In this document: positions 25,880 to 38,620 of the stretch, one piece after another
How positions within the stretch are numbered: the stretch's first letter is position 1
Layout: every line of letters begins with the position of its first letter
Assembly (NCBI RefSeq): GCF_004168585.1
Contig: NZ_PGVH01000042.1
Coordinates: 60,893 to 124,892, forward strand
DNA: 64,000 nucleotides
Origin: Shewanella sp. OPT22
GTDB lineage: Bacteria; Pseudomonadota; Gammaproteobacteria; Enterobacterales; Shewanellaceae
Direction: 5' to 3'
Notes under the pieces: model-generated
Database searches by the model: none
What the model was told of the DNA's origin: nothing
Seen by the model: the letters and a program-made list of their open reading frames with translations, nothing else
Translations under genes and position numbers: made by a program

Positions 25880-28701
25880 TAACTAATTTCCGACGACAGC
25901 TGCGAAATCACTTGTTTAATTGCAGATTCTACCTTAGTTAATTCATCAAGTAACTCAAGAATTTCAGGTTCTAGCATTTCCGTTGTATGTCCTTGCTTCA
26001 AGGAAGACTCGATTTGCTGACAAAGCTTCTGAGTAGTTGGCACTCCGCAGTAGCAACAAGCACCGTGTAATTTATGAATAATGGCAAGCATAGCTTCATT
26101 GTTTCTAGACTCTAACGCTTCATCAATAAGTTGAGTTGTTTCAGGCATTGTGTCGAGCAACATTTTTAGCATTTCAATTGCAAGCTCTTGTTTTTGGCTT
26201 GCTTGAGTTAAGCATAATTCCCAATTTAATGTGTGAACATCAAAGTGGGTAAACTTAGGGCGCACAACCCATTTATCAATCACATTGCTGAGTGCTTTGT
26301 CATCGATAGGTTTTGGTAGATGCCCCTCAATGCCACTGCTAAGAATTTTTTGTTTTTCTTCGTCTATAGCGTGTGCTGTAACCGCAATAACAGGCGTGTT
26401 GCGATTGACCGACTTCTCCCTAATCAATTGAGTAGCCGCAATACCGTCAATATCAGGCATTTGAATATCCATCAGGATTAAATCAAAGCGTTGGCTTTGA
26501 GATATTTTTACCGCATCAGCACCACTGGCTGCAGTAACTACATTGGTAACCAGTTCCTCAAGTAAGGTTTTGATCAGCATTAAGTTAGCAGGGTTATCAT
26601 CAACAGCTAAAACAGTAAGGCTCTTTCTATCATTAACGATAGGCTGCTTTATATCGATTGGCTCAGCTGGCTGTTCAGTATTTTGTGAATAGAGAAGCTG
26701 TCTAGCGAGTGCTAGGTCAGTAAACGGTGTTGAAATGATGCCATCGACAGAGCCTCTTAGTTTCTCAATGTCTTGTTCATTCTGGTGGCAGTCATGCAGC
26801 AAAAATACGCGTCCAACTTTAGGTTGAGCGATGTCGAGAATGGCTGACACTTCTTTTTCATGGCATAACCCATTACAACTTAAAATGAGGTAGTTAAAAC
26901 TTAATGAAGAGGCGAGCTTCGCTTTTAAATCATCTAAAGATGTTGCCATACGATAATGAATGTTCCACAAACGCATCTTCTTTGCGAGCATATTGGATGA
27001 TAGGGTGCGCGGCTCATAAATGAGTATTGATTTGTTACTTAATGATTTAATGGGTATTGAATCACCAAGCTTAAATTGACAAAGTTCAAGTGGCATTGTG
27101 AACCAAAACTTTGAACCAAAACCTTCTTTGGATGAGAATGAAATCTCTCCATTTAATGAACTCACTAAACGTTGAGTGATGATTAATCCTAACCCTGTGC
27201 CACCAAACCTTCTTGATATGGATGACTCGGCTTGAGTAAAAGCTTGGAATAGGTTTTTTTGATGTTCTTCCCTAATTCCAATGCCTGTATCTTCAACCTC
27301 AAAACGTAAAATAACTTTATTCAGGTGACTAGATTCCAGTGAAACTTTAACGCTAATGCTTCCTGCGTCGGTAAATTTAATGGCATTGCCGACTAGGTTT
27401 GTAATAATTTGATTAAGGTGCATGGAATCGCCGTTCACGTTATCCGGAACATCCGCTTCAACGTCAACAACGATTTCTAGGCCTTTTTCATGAGCCGATG
27501 TAGATATAATCGCAAGCGTTTCATCGAGACAATCCCTCAATCCAAATGGAATGTTTTCGATGACCATCTTTCCTGCTTCAAGTTTTGAGAAATCGAGAAT
27601 GTCATTAATGATACTGAGTAGATTGTTCGCACTTCTTTCAATGGTTTGGATGTACTCTAATTGACTCGAATGAAGTGGCGTCTTAGCTAATTGCTTAGAG
27701 AAGCCAATCACGCCATTAAGTGGCGTTCTCAATTCATGAGACATATTAGCTAAAAATTCAGATTTTGTTCTACTGGCTTCCTGAGCTCGTTTCTTTGCCA
27801 TATCTAATTCAACGTTTTGAATCTCAATTTGCTCAAGAGTTCTCAACAAATCCCCAGTAGCTTGTTGAACACTTTCATCGGTTTCTGTTCGGTAATGCTG
27901 CACGGAATGGGCGAGGTAATTGATTCCTTCTTTCATTGTATCGAGCTCAGAAATATAGGACTTATCAATCAGTGACACATGAGTGCCATAGCGAACATGA
28001 GTAATTAAACTGGTGATTTCTGATATTGGTCCAGTGAAATAACGAACTAAACGAATAGTAAAAAGTAAGTTTATTTGAACGCCACAAAGCACGACAATAA
28101 ACGCAAGAATGATAGAGGTATGGTGTCCTTCAGTTGCCTTTTCGTTGTCGAAAATAATTGATATATAGCCGAGCATAGGTCCCGGTTTGAATTTTGTATG
28201 TGGTTGATCTAATTTCGAGCGTTCATCATCAGATAATTTAAAAATAGGGGCTCTAACAAGAATGTCATTCCCTACGTATTGTAATTCTTGTTTTGTCAGA
28301 GTAATTAAAGAATTTTCATAACGCATTCCATCAACTTCACCTTGAAAATGGGAGGTGACGAAGAGTTGGTTTTGGTCATCAAAAACAGAGATTGAGCGAA
28401 CAAAACCACGTTCATTTAACTGCAAGTTGGTTAATAGTCTTTTCGCTTCATCACGTTGATTATTACTGATAGATATTGCCAGTGAAAGTGCAACAGGATC
28501 TGTAATTCGTTTGATTCTATCCTTCACTTGTGAATCTTCATCGTATGTTTTGTTTACGGTGAAGATCGTGGCGAGTACAATACCCATTACCAAAGTGGGG
28601 ATGAGAGCTAAAAGTAACACCCATACACGCAAATTACTTTTTGAAGCGTCGGAATCAATTTTAGTTTTTGAAGTTTGAAATCCGTTATTAAAATCTTGCA
28701 A
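25879..28701 (-). CDS. barA: BarA-type hybrid sensor histidine kinase
   Basis: 940 residues. Membrane helices at about 27-48 and 196-216 flank a periplasmic sensor domain; a HAMP domain follows (about 220-270). The H1 box is SEFLANMSHELRTPLNG with H322. The ATPase domain has NLVGNAIKFTDAG and GTGLGLIITQRL. A degenerate receiver-like segment (about 545-670) precedes the true receiver (LTVLAVDDNPANL, LILMDIQMPDIDG). A C-terminal Hpt has HKLHG with H876. This tripartite phosphorelay is BarA/ArcB-like; synteny next to rlmD-relA supports BarA, which phosphorylates UvrY/GacA to induce Csr small RNAs. UvrY is not in the window. The start is a TTG with AAGAG upstream; no ATG occurs before residue 39. 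Confidence 0.93.
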   Translation of the reverse strand: MQDFNNGFQTSKTKIDSDASKSNLRVWVLLLALIPTLVMGIVLATIFTVNKTYDEDSQVKDRIKRITDPVALSLAISISNNQRDEAKRLLTNLQLNERGFVRSISVFDDQNQLFVTSHFQGEVDGMRYENSLITLTKQELQYVGNDILVRAPIFKLSDDERSKLDQPHTKFKPGPMLGYISIIFDNEKATEGHHTSIILAFIVVLCGVQINLLFTIRLVRYFTGPISEITSLITHVRYGTHVSLIDKSYISELDTMKEGINYLAHSVQHYRTETDESVQQATGDLLRTLEQIEIQNVELDMAKKRAQEASRTKSEFLANMSHELRTPLNGVIGFSKQLAKTPLHSSQLEYIQTIERSANNLLSIINDILDFSKLEAGKMVIENIPFGLRDCLDETLAIISTSAHEKGLEIVVDVEADVPDNVNGDSMHLNQIITNLVGNAIKFTDAGSISVKVSLESSHLNKVILRFEVEDTGIGIREEHQKNLFQAFTQAESSISRRFGGTGLGLIITQRLVSSLNGEISFSSKEGFGSKFWFTMPLELCQFKLGDSIPIKSLSNKSILIYEPRTLSSNMLAKKMRLWNIHYRMATSLDDLKAKLASSLSFNYLILSCNGLCHEKEVSAILDIAQPKVGRVFLLHDCHQNEQDIEKLRGSVDGIISTPFTDLALARQLLYSQNTEQPAEPIDIKQPIVNDRKSLTVLAVDDNPANLMLIKTLLEELVTNVVTAASGADAVKISQSQRFDLILMDIQMPDIDGIAATQLIREKSVNRNTPVIAVTAHAIDEEKQKILSSGIEGHLPKPIDDKALSNVIDKWVVRPKFTHFDVHTLNWELCLTQASQKQELAIEMLKMLLDTMPETTQLIDEALESRNNEAMLAIIHKLHGACCYCGVPTTQKLCQQIESSLKQGHTTEMLEPEILELLDELTKVESAIKQVISQLSSEIS

Positions 28702-28808
28702 AGAATACTCTTTATTATTGTTGTTTTAGCTTCCCGTTTTCCGCAACCTAGCTCTGAGAAGTTTTGATGAACCTCAGATGCTAATACTTTATCCATTTTG
28801 AGGCAAAT

Positions 28809-30134
28809 ATGGCGCAGTTTTTTAAAAATAAACCCCGAAATTCAAAGAAAACATCACCAAAAATGACGATGGAAATCCGTCAGCTTGATCATTTAGGTGC
28901 AGGGGTTGCGCATCATCAAGGTAAAGTTGTGTTTGTTCCAGGGGCATTACCATCTGAAAAGGTTGAATTACAACTCGTAGAGCAGAAGAAAAAGTTCGCA
29001 AAAGGTAAGTTACTTAATGTTATTGAAGAGAGTGATGAACGTGTTGAGCCCGAGTGCCCACATTTTGCTCATTGTGGCGGCTGTGATTTGCAGCACCTAA
29101 AAATTGAAAACCAAAGAAAACATAAAGTCGAATCGCTCAAACAAATTTTCAGCAAATTGACGAATATTGAACCTGAAGTTGTATCTATCATCGAGGGCGA
29201 AGATATGCATTATCGACGTCGAGCAAAACTTGCTACTTACTTCGATACAAACACAAAACAGCTAATCGTGGGTTTTCGTCAACTTGCGAGTCATAAAATT
29301 GAACCAATCAAAACTTGTATGGTGATTGCGCCGAAGCTATCGGCATTGATTGAGCCTTTGTCATTAGTACTGAATCAACTGAAAAGCGTGAGAACGATTG
29401 GACATGTTGAATTAATTGCTGGAGAGAATGCAACTTTTGTTGTCATACGCACTCCTAAAGCAATTGGGGAATCAGATAAGAGCTTGCTTAAGAACTTTGC
29501 AGCTAGCCATAACGTTATTTTGCAGCTTCAACATGATAACGAGATAGAGCAACTTTTTGGTGAAGAAACACAACCTATCTATGAAGTGAATGATACTGCA
29601 TTAGCGTTTAACCCAGGAAACTTTGTACAGGTTAACGGTGATATTAATCAGAAGATGGTTGCACAAGCCATTGATTGGCTTAAACCAAACAGCAGTGATC
29701 GAGTATTAGACTTGTTCTGTGGAATGGGTAATTTTAGTCTGCCATTAGCTAAGCTATGCAACAAAGTTGTGGGTATTGAAGGTGTTGATGCGGCTGTAGA
29801 GCAAGCTAAGCAAAATGCGCAAACAAATCATATTGAAAATACAGAGTTTTATGAGTGTGATTTAACATCGGATATCACTGAAAAAACGTGGTATGGCAAA
29901 GTGGACAAGTTGCTATTAGATCCTGCACGGGCAGGCGCTTATGAAGCCCTGCAAAAAGTAAGAAAGATGAACCCTGAACGTATTGTTTATGTGTCTTGTG
30001 ATCCCGCGAGTTTATCAAGAGACTCAAAGTTATTGATTGATGATGGATATGAATTGCAGAAATTGTCTATGATTGATATGTTTCCTCAGACTCATCATAT
30101 TGAAGCTATGGCGCTATTTACAAGAGAGTCTTAA
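28809..30134 (+). CDS. rlmD: 23S rRNA (uracil(1939)-C(5))-methyltransferase
   Basis: 441 residues. A TRAM domain (about 20-75) precedes the iron-sulfur site CPHFAHCGGC near 83-92, with a fourth cysteine in IKTCMVIAP. The SAM-binding motif is VLDLFCGMGNFSLPLA and the catalytic cysteine lies in IVYVSCDPASLSRD. It methylates U1939 of 23S rRNA using SAM. The gene diverges from barA, as in many gammaproteobacteria, and is followed 40 bp later by relA. Confidence 0.96.
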   Translation: MAQFFKNKPRNSKKTSPKMTMEIRQLDHLGAGVAHHQGKVVFVPGALPSEKVELQLVEQKKKFAKGKLLNVIEESDERVEPECPHFAHCGGCDLQHLKIENQRKHKVESLKQIFSKLTNIEPEVVSIIEGEDMHYRRRAKLATYFDTNTKQLIVGFRQLASHKIEPIKTCMVIAPKLSALIEPLSLVLNQLKSVRTIGHVELIAGENATFVVIRTPKAIGESDKSLLKNFAASHNVILQLQHDNEIEQLFGEETQPIYEVNDTALAFNPGNFVQVNGDINQKMVAQAIDWLKPNSSDRVLDLFCGMGNFSLPLAKLCNKVVGIEGVDAAVEQAKQNAQTNHIENTEFYECDLTSDITEKTWYGKVDKLLLDPARAGAYEALQKVRKMNPERIVYVSCDPASLSRDSKLLIDDGYELQKLSMIDMFPQTHHIEAMALFTRES

Positions 30135-30174
30135 TTCTAAGAGTTTTGTGGTTAATACCAAAAGGAAGTTATAA

Positions 30175-32388
30175 ATGGTAACGGTTCGAGAAACGCATTT
30201 AGAAAATCAGAATTTTAATCTTAAAGATTGGATTGGTCGTTATCTTCACTCTGATGATGACGCAAAATCGCTGCTGACTTTTCTCGAAACCTTAACTGAA
30301 GCTCAAAAAGACGGAAGTATTTTACTTGAAGGTGGAACCTTTACCTATGCCAGAGAAATGGTAGAGATTTTAGCGCCTTTGCATATGGATCTTGAGACGC
30401 TTCAAGCTGCAGTACTTTACGTCTTATTACAAGAAGATAAGCTTGACCATGAAAAAATACTAGATTTGTTTGGTAAAGACCTCGCAACTTTGGTGCATAG
30501 CGCTGGGACAATGAGTGCAATTAGTGCCTTAAAGACTTCTCCAAACAACAAGGCTTCAGAGTCCCAGATTGATAAAATCCGCAAGATGTTACTGGCGATG
30601 GTTGAGGATGTACGAGCCGTGGTCATTAAACTGGCAGAGCGTGTTTGTTTACTTCGTAAAGTGAAAAATGACGATGAAGAAACAAGAGTGTTACTAGCCA
30701 GAGAAATAACAGATATCTACGCACCTTTAGCGAACCGTTTAGGCATTGGTCAACTTAAATGGGAACTTGAAGATATGTCTTTTAGATATCTTCACCCACA
30801 AACTTACATTGAAATTGCCAAAAAGTTAGACGGCAAGCGTCTCGATCGCGAATCTTTTATCGAATCTTTCGTTTCAAATTTACAAGCGGAATTAGATAAA
30901 GAAGATATCCGAGCCAAAGTGTATGGTCGCCCTAAGCATATCTATAGCATCTGGAAAAAGATGCAGGGTAAAGATTTAAAATTTGATGAGTTGTTTGATG
31001 TACGAGCTGTTCGCATCGTTACGGACCGTTTGCAAGATTGCTATAGCGCATTAGGGGTAGTGCATACGCTTTTTCATCATATACCAAAAGAATTTGATGA
31101 CTACGTAGCCAACCCAAAACCAAATGGTTATCAGTCAATTCATACTATTGTTGTAGGTCCTGAAGGCAAGACGGTTGAAATTCAAATTCGTACAGAAGCA
31201 ATGCATGAAGATGCTGAGTTAGGTGTTGCAGCTCACTGGAAATACAAAGAAGGCAGCAGTTCTGGCAAGCAAAGTGGCTATGAAGAAAAAATTAACTGGT
31301 TGCGTAAAATTCTTCAGTGGCAAGAAGATGTTTCTGAAAGTGGCAGTTTAGTGGATGAAGTTCGAAGCCAAGTCTTTGAAGATCGTGTCTATGTATTTAC
31401 ACCTAAAGGGGAAGTTGTCGATTTGCCTGCGGGGTGTACGGTACTTGATTTTGCTTATTATGTTCACTCTCAAGTGGGCCATCGTTGTATTGGTGCGAAG
31501 GTTGATGGTCGTATTGTACCATTTACTTATCAGGTTCAAACGGGTGAGCGAGTTGAAATCATCACCGCCAAAAACCCTAGTCCGAAACGTGACTGGCTTA
31601 ATCCAAGCTTAGGATACATTCGTTCTTCTCGTTCTCGTTCTAAAATTCAACATTGGTTTAAGCAACAAGATAAAGATAAAAATGCCATTGCTGGCAAAGA
31701 AATGCTTGAAGCAGAACTTTCCCGCTTAGGCCTAACGGTTAAAGATGCCGAAAGTGCAGTAGAGCGTTTTAACATGCTCAGCCTCGAAGATTTATTAGCT
31801 GGTATTGGCGGTGGGGACGTTCGTTTAAATCAGGTCGTTAACCACGTACAAAGTCGACAAGTTAACAAAGATAAACACGATGCTTCTGCTGCGGTTGAAG
31901 ATTTACTGAAAAAAGGGCAAGCCCGCAGCTCAGGTCAAAGTAAAGGTCAGATTGAGGTTAATGGTGTGGGTAACCTGATGACCCACCTCGGGCGTTGCTG
32001 TCAGCCAGTGGCAGGCGACGAAATCGTTGGCTTTATTACTAAAGGTCGAGGCATCTCTGTTCATCGAGATGAGTGTGACCAACTAAAAGAGTTAATACGT
32101 CAAAACCCTGAGCGTGTGGTTGATGTGGTTTGGGGAGAAAACTATTCTGGCGGCTTTAAAGTTAAAATGCGCGTAATTGCAAGCGATAGAACCGGGTTAC
32201 TGCGTGATGTTACTACGGTTTTAGCATCAGAAAAAGCAAACGTACTCAATATGAGTTCGGCTTCGGACATGAAAAAACAAACTGCCACAGTGGAAGTGCA
32301 CTTAGAACTATATAACGTGGATACTTTGAGTAAATTAATTGCAAAGCTTCAACAGATCGAGGGCGTATTCGAGGCTAAGCGTTTTTAA
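30175..32388 (+). CDS. relA: GTP pyrophosphokinase (ppGpp synthetase I)
   Basis: 737 residues. The N-terminal HD domain is degenerate (VVIKLAERVCLLR, no intact HD pair), as expected for synthesis-only RelA. The synthetase domain (about 230-370) has YGRPKHIYSIWKKM, ELFDVRAVRI and NGYQSIHTIVVGP. TGS (VYVFTPKGEVVDLPAGCTVL) and a C-terminal ACT domain (DRTGLLRDVTTVL) follow. It makes (p)ppGpp on starved ribosomes. The stop overlaps the mazG start (TAATG), so they are coupled; no mazEF toxin-antitoxin pair lies between them, unlike E. coli. Confidence 0.97.
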   Translation: MVTVRETHLENQNFNLKDWIGRYLHSDDDAKSLLTFLETLTEAQKDGSILLEGGTFTYAREMVEILAPLHMDLETLQAAVLYVLLQEDKLDHEKILDLFGKDLATLVHSAGTMSAISALKTSPNNKASESQIDKIRKMLLAMVEDVRAVVIKLAERVCLLRKVKNDDEETRVLLAREITDIYAPLANRLGIGQLKWELEDMSFRYLHPQTYIEIAKKLDGKRLDRESFIESFVSNLQAELDKEDIRAKVYGRPKHIYSIWKKMQGKDLKFDELFDVRAVRIVTDRLQDCYSALGVVHTLFHHIPKEFDDYVANPKPNGYQSIHTIVVGPEGKTVEIQIRTEAMHEDAELGVAAHWKYKEGSSSGKQSGYEEKINWLRKILQWQEDVSESGSLVDEVRSQVFEDRVYVFTPKGEVVDLPAGCTVLDFAYYVHSQVGHRCIGAKVDGRIVPFTYQVQTGERVEIITAKNPSPKRDWLNPSLGYIRSSRSRSKIQHWFKQQDKDKNAIAGKEMLEAELSRLGLTVKDAESAVERFNMLSLEDLLAGIGGGDVRLNQVVNHVQSRQVNKDKHDASAAVEDLLKKGQARSSGQSKGQIEVNGVGNLMTHLGRCCQPVAGDEIVGFITKGRGISVHRDECDQLKELIRQNPERVVDVVWGENYSGGFKVKMRVIASDRTGLLRDVTTVLASEKANVLNMSSASDMKKQTATVEVHLELYNVDTLSKLIAKLQQIEGVFEAKRF

Positions 32389-33170
32389 TGACAGAAAAAA
32401 TTGAACAGCTTTTAAGTGTGATGTCTCAACTGCGCAACCCTAAATCGGGTTGTCCTTGGGACATTAAACAGACTTACGCTTCTATTGTGCCTTTTACTCT
32501 TGAAGAAGCTTATGAAGTAGCAGACACCATCGAACGTGAATCCTGGGATGAGTTACCCGATGAGTTAGGTGATCTACTGTTTCAAGTTGTGTTTTATTGC
32601 CAAATCGCTAAAGAAGAAGGGCGGTTTGAGTTTGATGATGTAGTGCAGCGAATTCATGACAAGTTGATTCGTCGTCATCCACATGTATTTGAAGATGCAA
32701 AGTTACAAGGCTCAGAGCAAGCTAATTGGGAAAAATTGAAATTTGCAGAGCGAAAACAGAAGTCACAAGACTCTGTGCTTGACGACATTCCAATAGCGTT
32801 ACCAGCATTATCGAGAGCGCATAAAATTCAAAAACGAGCTGCTTCGATAGGCTTTGACTGGGATAACATCAATGATGTGTCGGCTAAAGTCACTGAGGAG
32901 TTGCAAGAGGTGATGGAAGAAGTCGAACAACCTTCAGTCGATAAAGAAAGGTTGAAAGATGAATTAGGCGATTTGTTTTTTTCTGTGGTCAATCTCGCTC
33001 GCCATCTTGAGGTTGAACCTGAGGAAGCCGTTAGACAAGCTAACCACAAGTTTGAAACTCGCTTTCGTCAAGTTGAATTGGCCGTTAAACAAGATAACAA
33101 AGTGATGTCCGATCTCAATATTGAACAGCTGGATTCGTATTGGGATTCAGTGAAAAATTCTGAAAAATAA
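32388..33170 (+). CDS. mazG: nucleoside triphosphate pyrophosphohydrolase MazG
   Basis: 260 residues with two MazG-type all-helical repeats. Each carries the EExxE...ExxD metal motif: LEEAYEVADTIE with DELGDLLFQVV, and EELQEVMEEVEQ with DELGDLFFSVV. It hydrolyses NTPs and dNTPs to the monophosphate and PPi and clears abnormal nucleotides; in E. coli it influences ppGpp levels. Translation is coupled to relA by the shared A of TAATG. Confidence 0.96.
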   Translation: MTEKIEQLLSVMSQLRNPKSGCPWDIKQTYASIVPFTLEEAYEVADTIERESWDELPDELGDLLFQVVFYCQIAKEEGRFEFDDVVQRIHDKLIRRHPHVFEDAKLQGSEQANWEKLKFAERKQKSQDSVLDDIPIALPALSRAHKIQKRAASIGFDWDNINDVSAKVTEELQEVMEEVEQPSVDKERLKDELGDLFFSVVNLARHLEVEPEEAVRQANHKFETRFRQVELAVKQDNKVMSDLNIEQLDSYWDSVKNSEK

Positions 33171-33189
33171 TCCAAAACATAATTGTTAA

Positions 33190-33219
33190 GGGGGAGTGGT
33201 TTTGGTAAACTACTTCCCC
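33190..33219. terminator. hairpin after mazG / before pyrG
   Basis: GGGGAGTGGTTT and AAACTACTTCCCC pair with one bulge and one G-T. No T-run follows, so it may be a weak terminator or a structured pyrG leader; the gap to pyrG (148 bp) probably carries its promoter. Confidence 0.45.
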
Positions 33220-33273
33220 GTCCTAGTGCTTCATTAATCTTCAACTTTTCACATACTCATTTTGTGACTCTGA

Positions 33274-34950
<1,677 letters not shown>

Positions 34951-34969
34951 CCTTTAAAAATTGAATTAT

Positions 34970-35000
34970 GGAGCCGGAGCTTATTTCTCCGGCTCATTTC
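34970..35000 (+). terminator. hairpin between pyrG and eno
   Basis: GAGCCGGAG (34971-34979), loop CTTATTT, CTCCGGCTC (34987-34995), followed by ATTTCC. A 9-bp GC-rich stem with a poor T-run: terminator or attenuator before eno. Confidence 0.7.
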
Positions 35001-35023
35001 CTTGAAAAGATCGATTCTTATAA

Positions 35024-36409
<1,386 letters not shown>

Positions 36410-36420
36410 TTTCTAAATAT

Positions 36421-36450
36421 GTGAACCTAGAGCACTCGCTTTAGGTTCAC
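36421..36450 (+). terminator. hairpin after eno
   Basis: GTGAACCTA (36421-36429) pairs with TAGGTTCAC (36442-36450). The T-run is short (GTTCATT), but position directly after eno fits termination. Confidence 0.65.
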
Positions 36451-36577
36451 GTTCATTCTAGATTCAGCAAAAATACATTACTTTCATGACTTACACATTC
36501 GAATCTTCATAGCCTTAACTTGAGGATATATGGATTTGGTTTGCAAATTTATTTTGCAACTTAGTTAGGAGTTATGT

Positions 36578-37447
36578 ATGAAAAAAATTTATGCTTTAGT
36601 TTTCCCTATTTTTATCCCTACTTTGTGTCTTGCCGCAACAAACTCACCGCTTCAAAAGTTAAATGGTCATTCGTATTTATATAATCAGGGTTATTATGCG
36701 AGCCTCGTTGTCATCGGTGAAAACGGAGTTTTGATTACAGACCCAGCTAATCCAACAAGAGCCAAAGCACTAAAGCAAGCATTGAAGAAGGTGACGGATA
36801 AATCGGTGACGGCGATCGTATTATCTCAAGCTCACTTTGATCATATTGGTGGAACTCGAGAATTTCCAGGTGCCAAAACCTACATTGAAGGTGCTGCAGA
36901 TAATGTATTGAGATTTGATCCTCTTCATATAGCCCCAAGTAAATTTGATGTGTCATATCACGGTAAGCATGTTATTAATCTAGGGAATGTGAATGTCGAT
37001 GTCATAGAGCTTGGAGCAAGTGATGGCGATGCAGCTTCGGCAATATATGTTCCAAATGATCAAGTGGTTTATACTGCTGACTTATATCAAAGCTACAAGA
37101 TCACTAATAAAAAATACTTACCTTCATTGAATGGTGTTGGCGTAAAAGAAGCATTAGATCGCATTTCGACATGGAAAATTAAATATGCCATTGATGGACA
37201 TACCGGTAATACATCTGTTCAAGCACTTTATGACTACCGTGATCTCTATGATGATATTTATCATCAAGTCTTAGCTAAGGTGGTAGCGGAGCAGAAAAAA
37301 AATCCTAGTGGCTTATATGATTATGCTTACTCAGGTATTCAAAAGGACATTCATTTAACACAGTATGATGCCAGCAAATGGCAACAATTAGATCAATTGC
37401 CAGCACATGTCCAAAGGATGGCGTTGTCTATTGTTCATGGTGGCTGA
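36578..37447 (+). CDS. exported metallo-beta-lactamase-fold protein with altered metal motif
   Basis: 289 residues. The N-terminal signal peptide (MKKIYALVFPIFIPTLCLAA) ends near residue 19. The MBL fold is clear: LVVIGENGVLITDPAN, then SQAHFDHIGG and a final IDGHTG. The zinc motif HxHxDH is changed: the first His is Gln (QAHFDH), and the usual mid-protein His region reads GASDGDAASAIYV. The middle metal ligand after that (normally Asp) is in VVYTADLY. So metal binding is either altered or single-metal. Substrate unknown; it is not a typical beta-lactamase or glyoxalase II. It is a single gene between eno and ftsB, an unusual insertion in this otherwise conserved order. Confidence 0.8.
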   Translation: MKKIYALVFPIFIPTLCLAATNSPLQKLNGHSYLYNQGYYASLVVIGENGVLITDPANPTRAKALKQALKKVTDKSVTAIVLSQAHFDHIGGTREFPGAKTYIEGAADNVLRFDPLHIAPSKFDVSYHGKHVINLGNVNVDVIELGASDGDAASAIYVPNDQVVYTADLYQSYKITNKKYLPSLNGVGVKEALDRISTWKIKYAIDGHTGNTSVQALYDYRDLYDDIYHQVLAKVVAEQKKNPSGLYDYAYSGIQKDIHLTQYDASKWQQLDQLPAHVQRMALSIVHGG

Positions 37448-37518
37448 ATAAATTGCTTAACTATTACTGTTGATGGCTTGCTTCGTAGATTTAAGTCACT
37501 CATAATTACCATACCTTG

Positions 37519-37547
37519 GGCTGCCTATTTAGGTAGCCTAAATTTTT
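37519..37547 (+). terminator. terminator after MBL-fold gene
   Basis: GGCTGCCTA (37519-37527) and TAGGTAGCC (37530-37538) with one G-T pair, followed by TAAATTTTT. It separates the MBL gene from the ftsB operon. Confidence 0.75.
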
Positions 37548-37598
37548 GGGTATAGTTTTGTTTTCAAAGCTAAATATTCTGATTATATTTTAGATTCT

Positions 37599-37901
37599 AT
37601 GAGATTTTTATACGCAAGTTTATTTGTTTTATTAGCAATGTTGCAATATCGCCTATGGCAGGGTGAGAATAGCTTGCGGGAGTATTTTAGCTTACAAAAA
37701 CAAATCGAAGTCCAGAGCCAGAGCAATGATAAATTAAAAGCCAGGAACCAAGTCTTAAAAGAGGAGATTGCCGATCTTAAAGGTGGTACAGAAGCCATTG
37801 AAGAGCGAGCAAGAAATGAACTTGGATTGGTTAAAGAAGGCGAAACTTTTTATCGAGTAGTCTCTGGCAAGAAAAAACATCATTTCATCGACTCAGAATG
37901 A
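37599..37901 (+). CDS. ftsB: cell division protein FtsB
   Basis: 100 residues. One N-terminal membrane helix (about 3-17, FLYASLFVLLAMLQYRLW) is followed by a coiled coil (LQKQIEVQSQSNDKLKARNQ) and EERARNELGLVKEGETFYR, the FtsB hallmark. It joins FtsL and FtsQ in the periplasmic divisome complex. The stop overlaps the ispD start by 4 bp (ATGA), the usual arrangement. Confidence 0.95.
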   Translation: MRFLYASLFVLLAMLQYRLWQGENSLREYFSLQKQIEVQSQSNDKLKARNQVLKEEIADLKGGTEAIEERARNELGLVKEGETFYRVVSGKKKHHFIDSE

Positions 37902-38620
37902 GTAATATGAGCCAAGCACAACAGATTATCGCCATAATTCCTGCCGCAGGTATAGGAAAACGTATGGGTGTCAATATTCCTAAGCAATACTTATCCATTA
38001 ACGACAAACCGATATTAAGTCATACTCTGAGTGCTTTTTTAAAGCATCCAAAAATTGATAAAGTGATCGTTGCTGTTAGCAAAGAAGATGAATACTTTGC
38101 CGACTTGAAAGAGATTAGTCACCCCAAATTGATTCAAACCATCGGTGGGACTGAAAGAGCTGATACTGTACTAGCAGCTTTAGAATATGCGCATAGTGAA
38201 GGATACAATGACGCTTGGGTATTAGTGCATGATGCCGCCCGTCCTTGTATTACTCATGTTGATATTGACTTGATGCTTGAGTCAAGACAACGGTTCCCAC
38301 AAGGCGCAATACTAGCGATGCCGGTAAGGGATACGATGAAACGAGCGGGAGACAGAAATCAAATTTCAGAAACTGTTTGCCGTGAACAGTTATGGCATGC
38401 AATGACACCACAAATGTTTCCTATTAATGCTTTGAAGGATAATCTCACAAACGCATTGCAAGCAGGTGCGATCATTACTGATGAAGCTTCAGCAATGGAG
38501 TGGGCTGGAGAGTCTCCTGGTCTGGTTGCAGGAAGGCCAGATAATATTAAAGTGACACATGCAGAAGATCTTCAGTTGGCACGCCTTTATATCGAACAAC
38601 ATGAGAGAAACGTAGAATGA
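37898..38620 (+). CDS. ispD: 2-C-methyl-D-erythritol 4-phosphate cytidylyltransferase
   Basis: 240 residues. The nucleotide-binding start [19 protein letters not shown] and the motifs [13 protein letters not shown] and [10 protein letters not shown] are diagnostic. It makes CDP-methylerythritol from MEP and CTP in isoprenoid synthesis. It overlaps ftsB (ATGA) and ispF (ATGA), so the three are translationally coupled. A second ATG at 37907 is possible as the start. Confidence 0.96.
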   Translation: MSNMSQAQQIIAIIPAAGIGKRMGVNIPKQYLSINDKPILSHTLSAFLKHPKIDKVIVAVSKEDEYFADLKEISHPKLIQTIGGTERADTVLAALEYAHSEGYNDAWVLVHDAARPCITHVDIDLMLESRQRFPQGAILAMPVRDTMKRAGDRNQISETVCREQLWHAMTPQMFPINALKDNLTNALQAGAIITDEASAMEWAGESPGLVAGRPDNIKVTHAEDLQLARLYIEQHERNVE

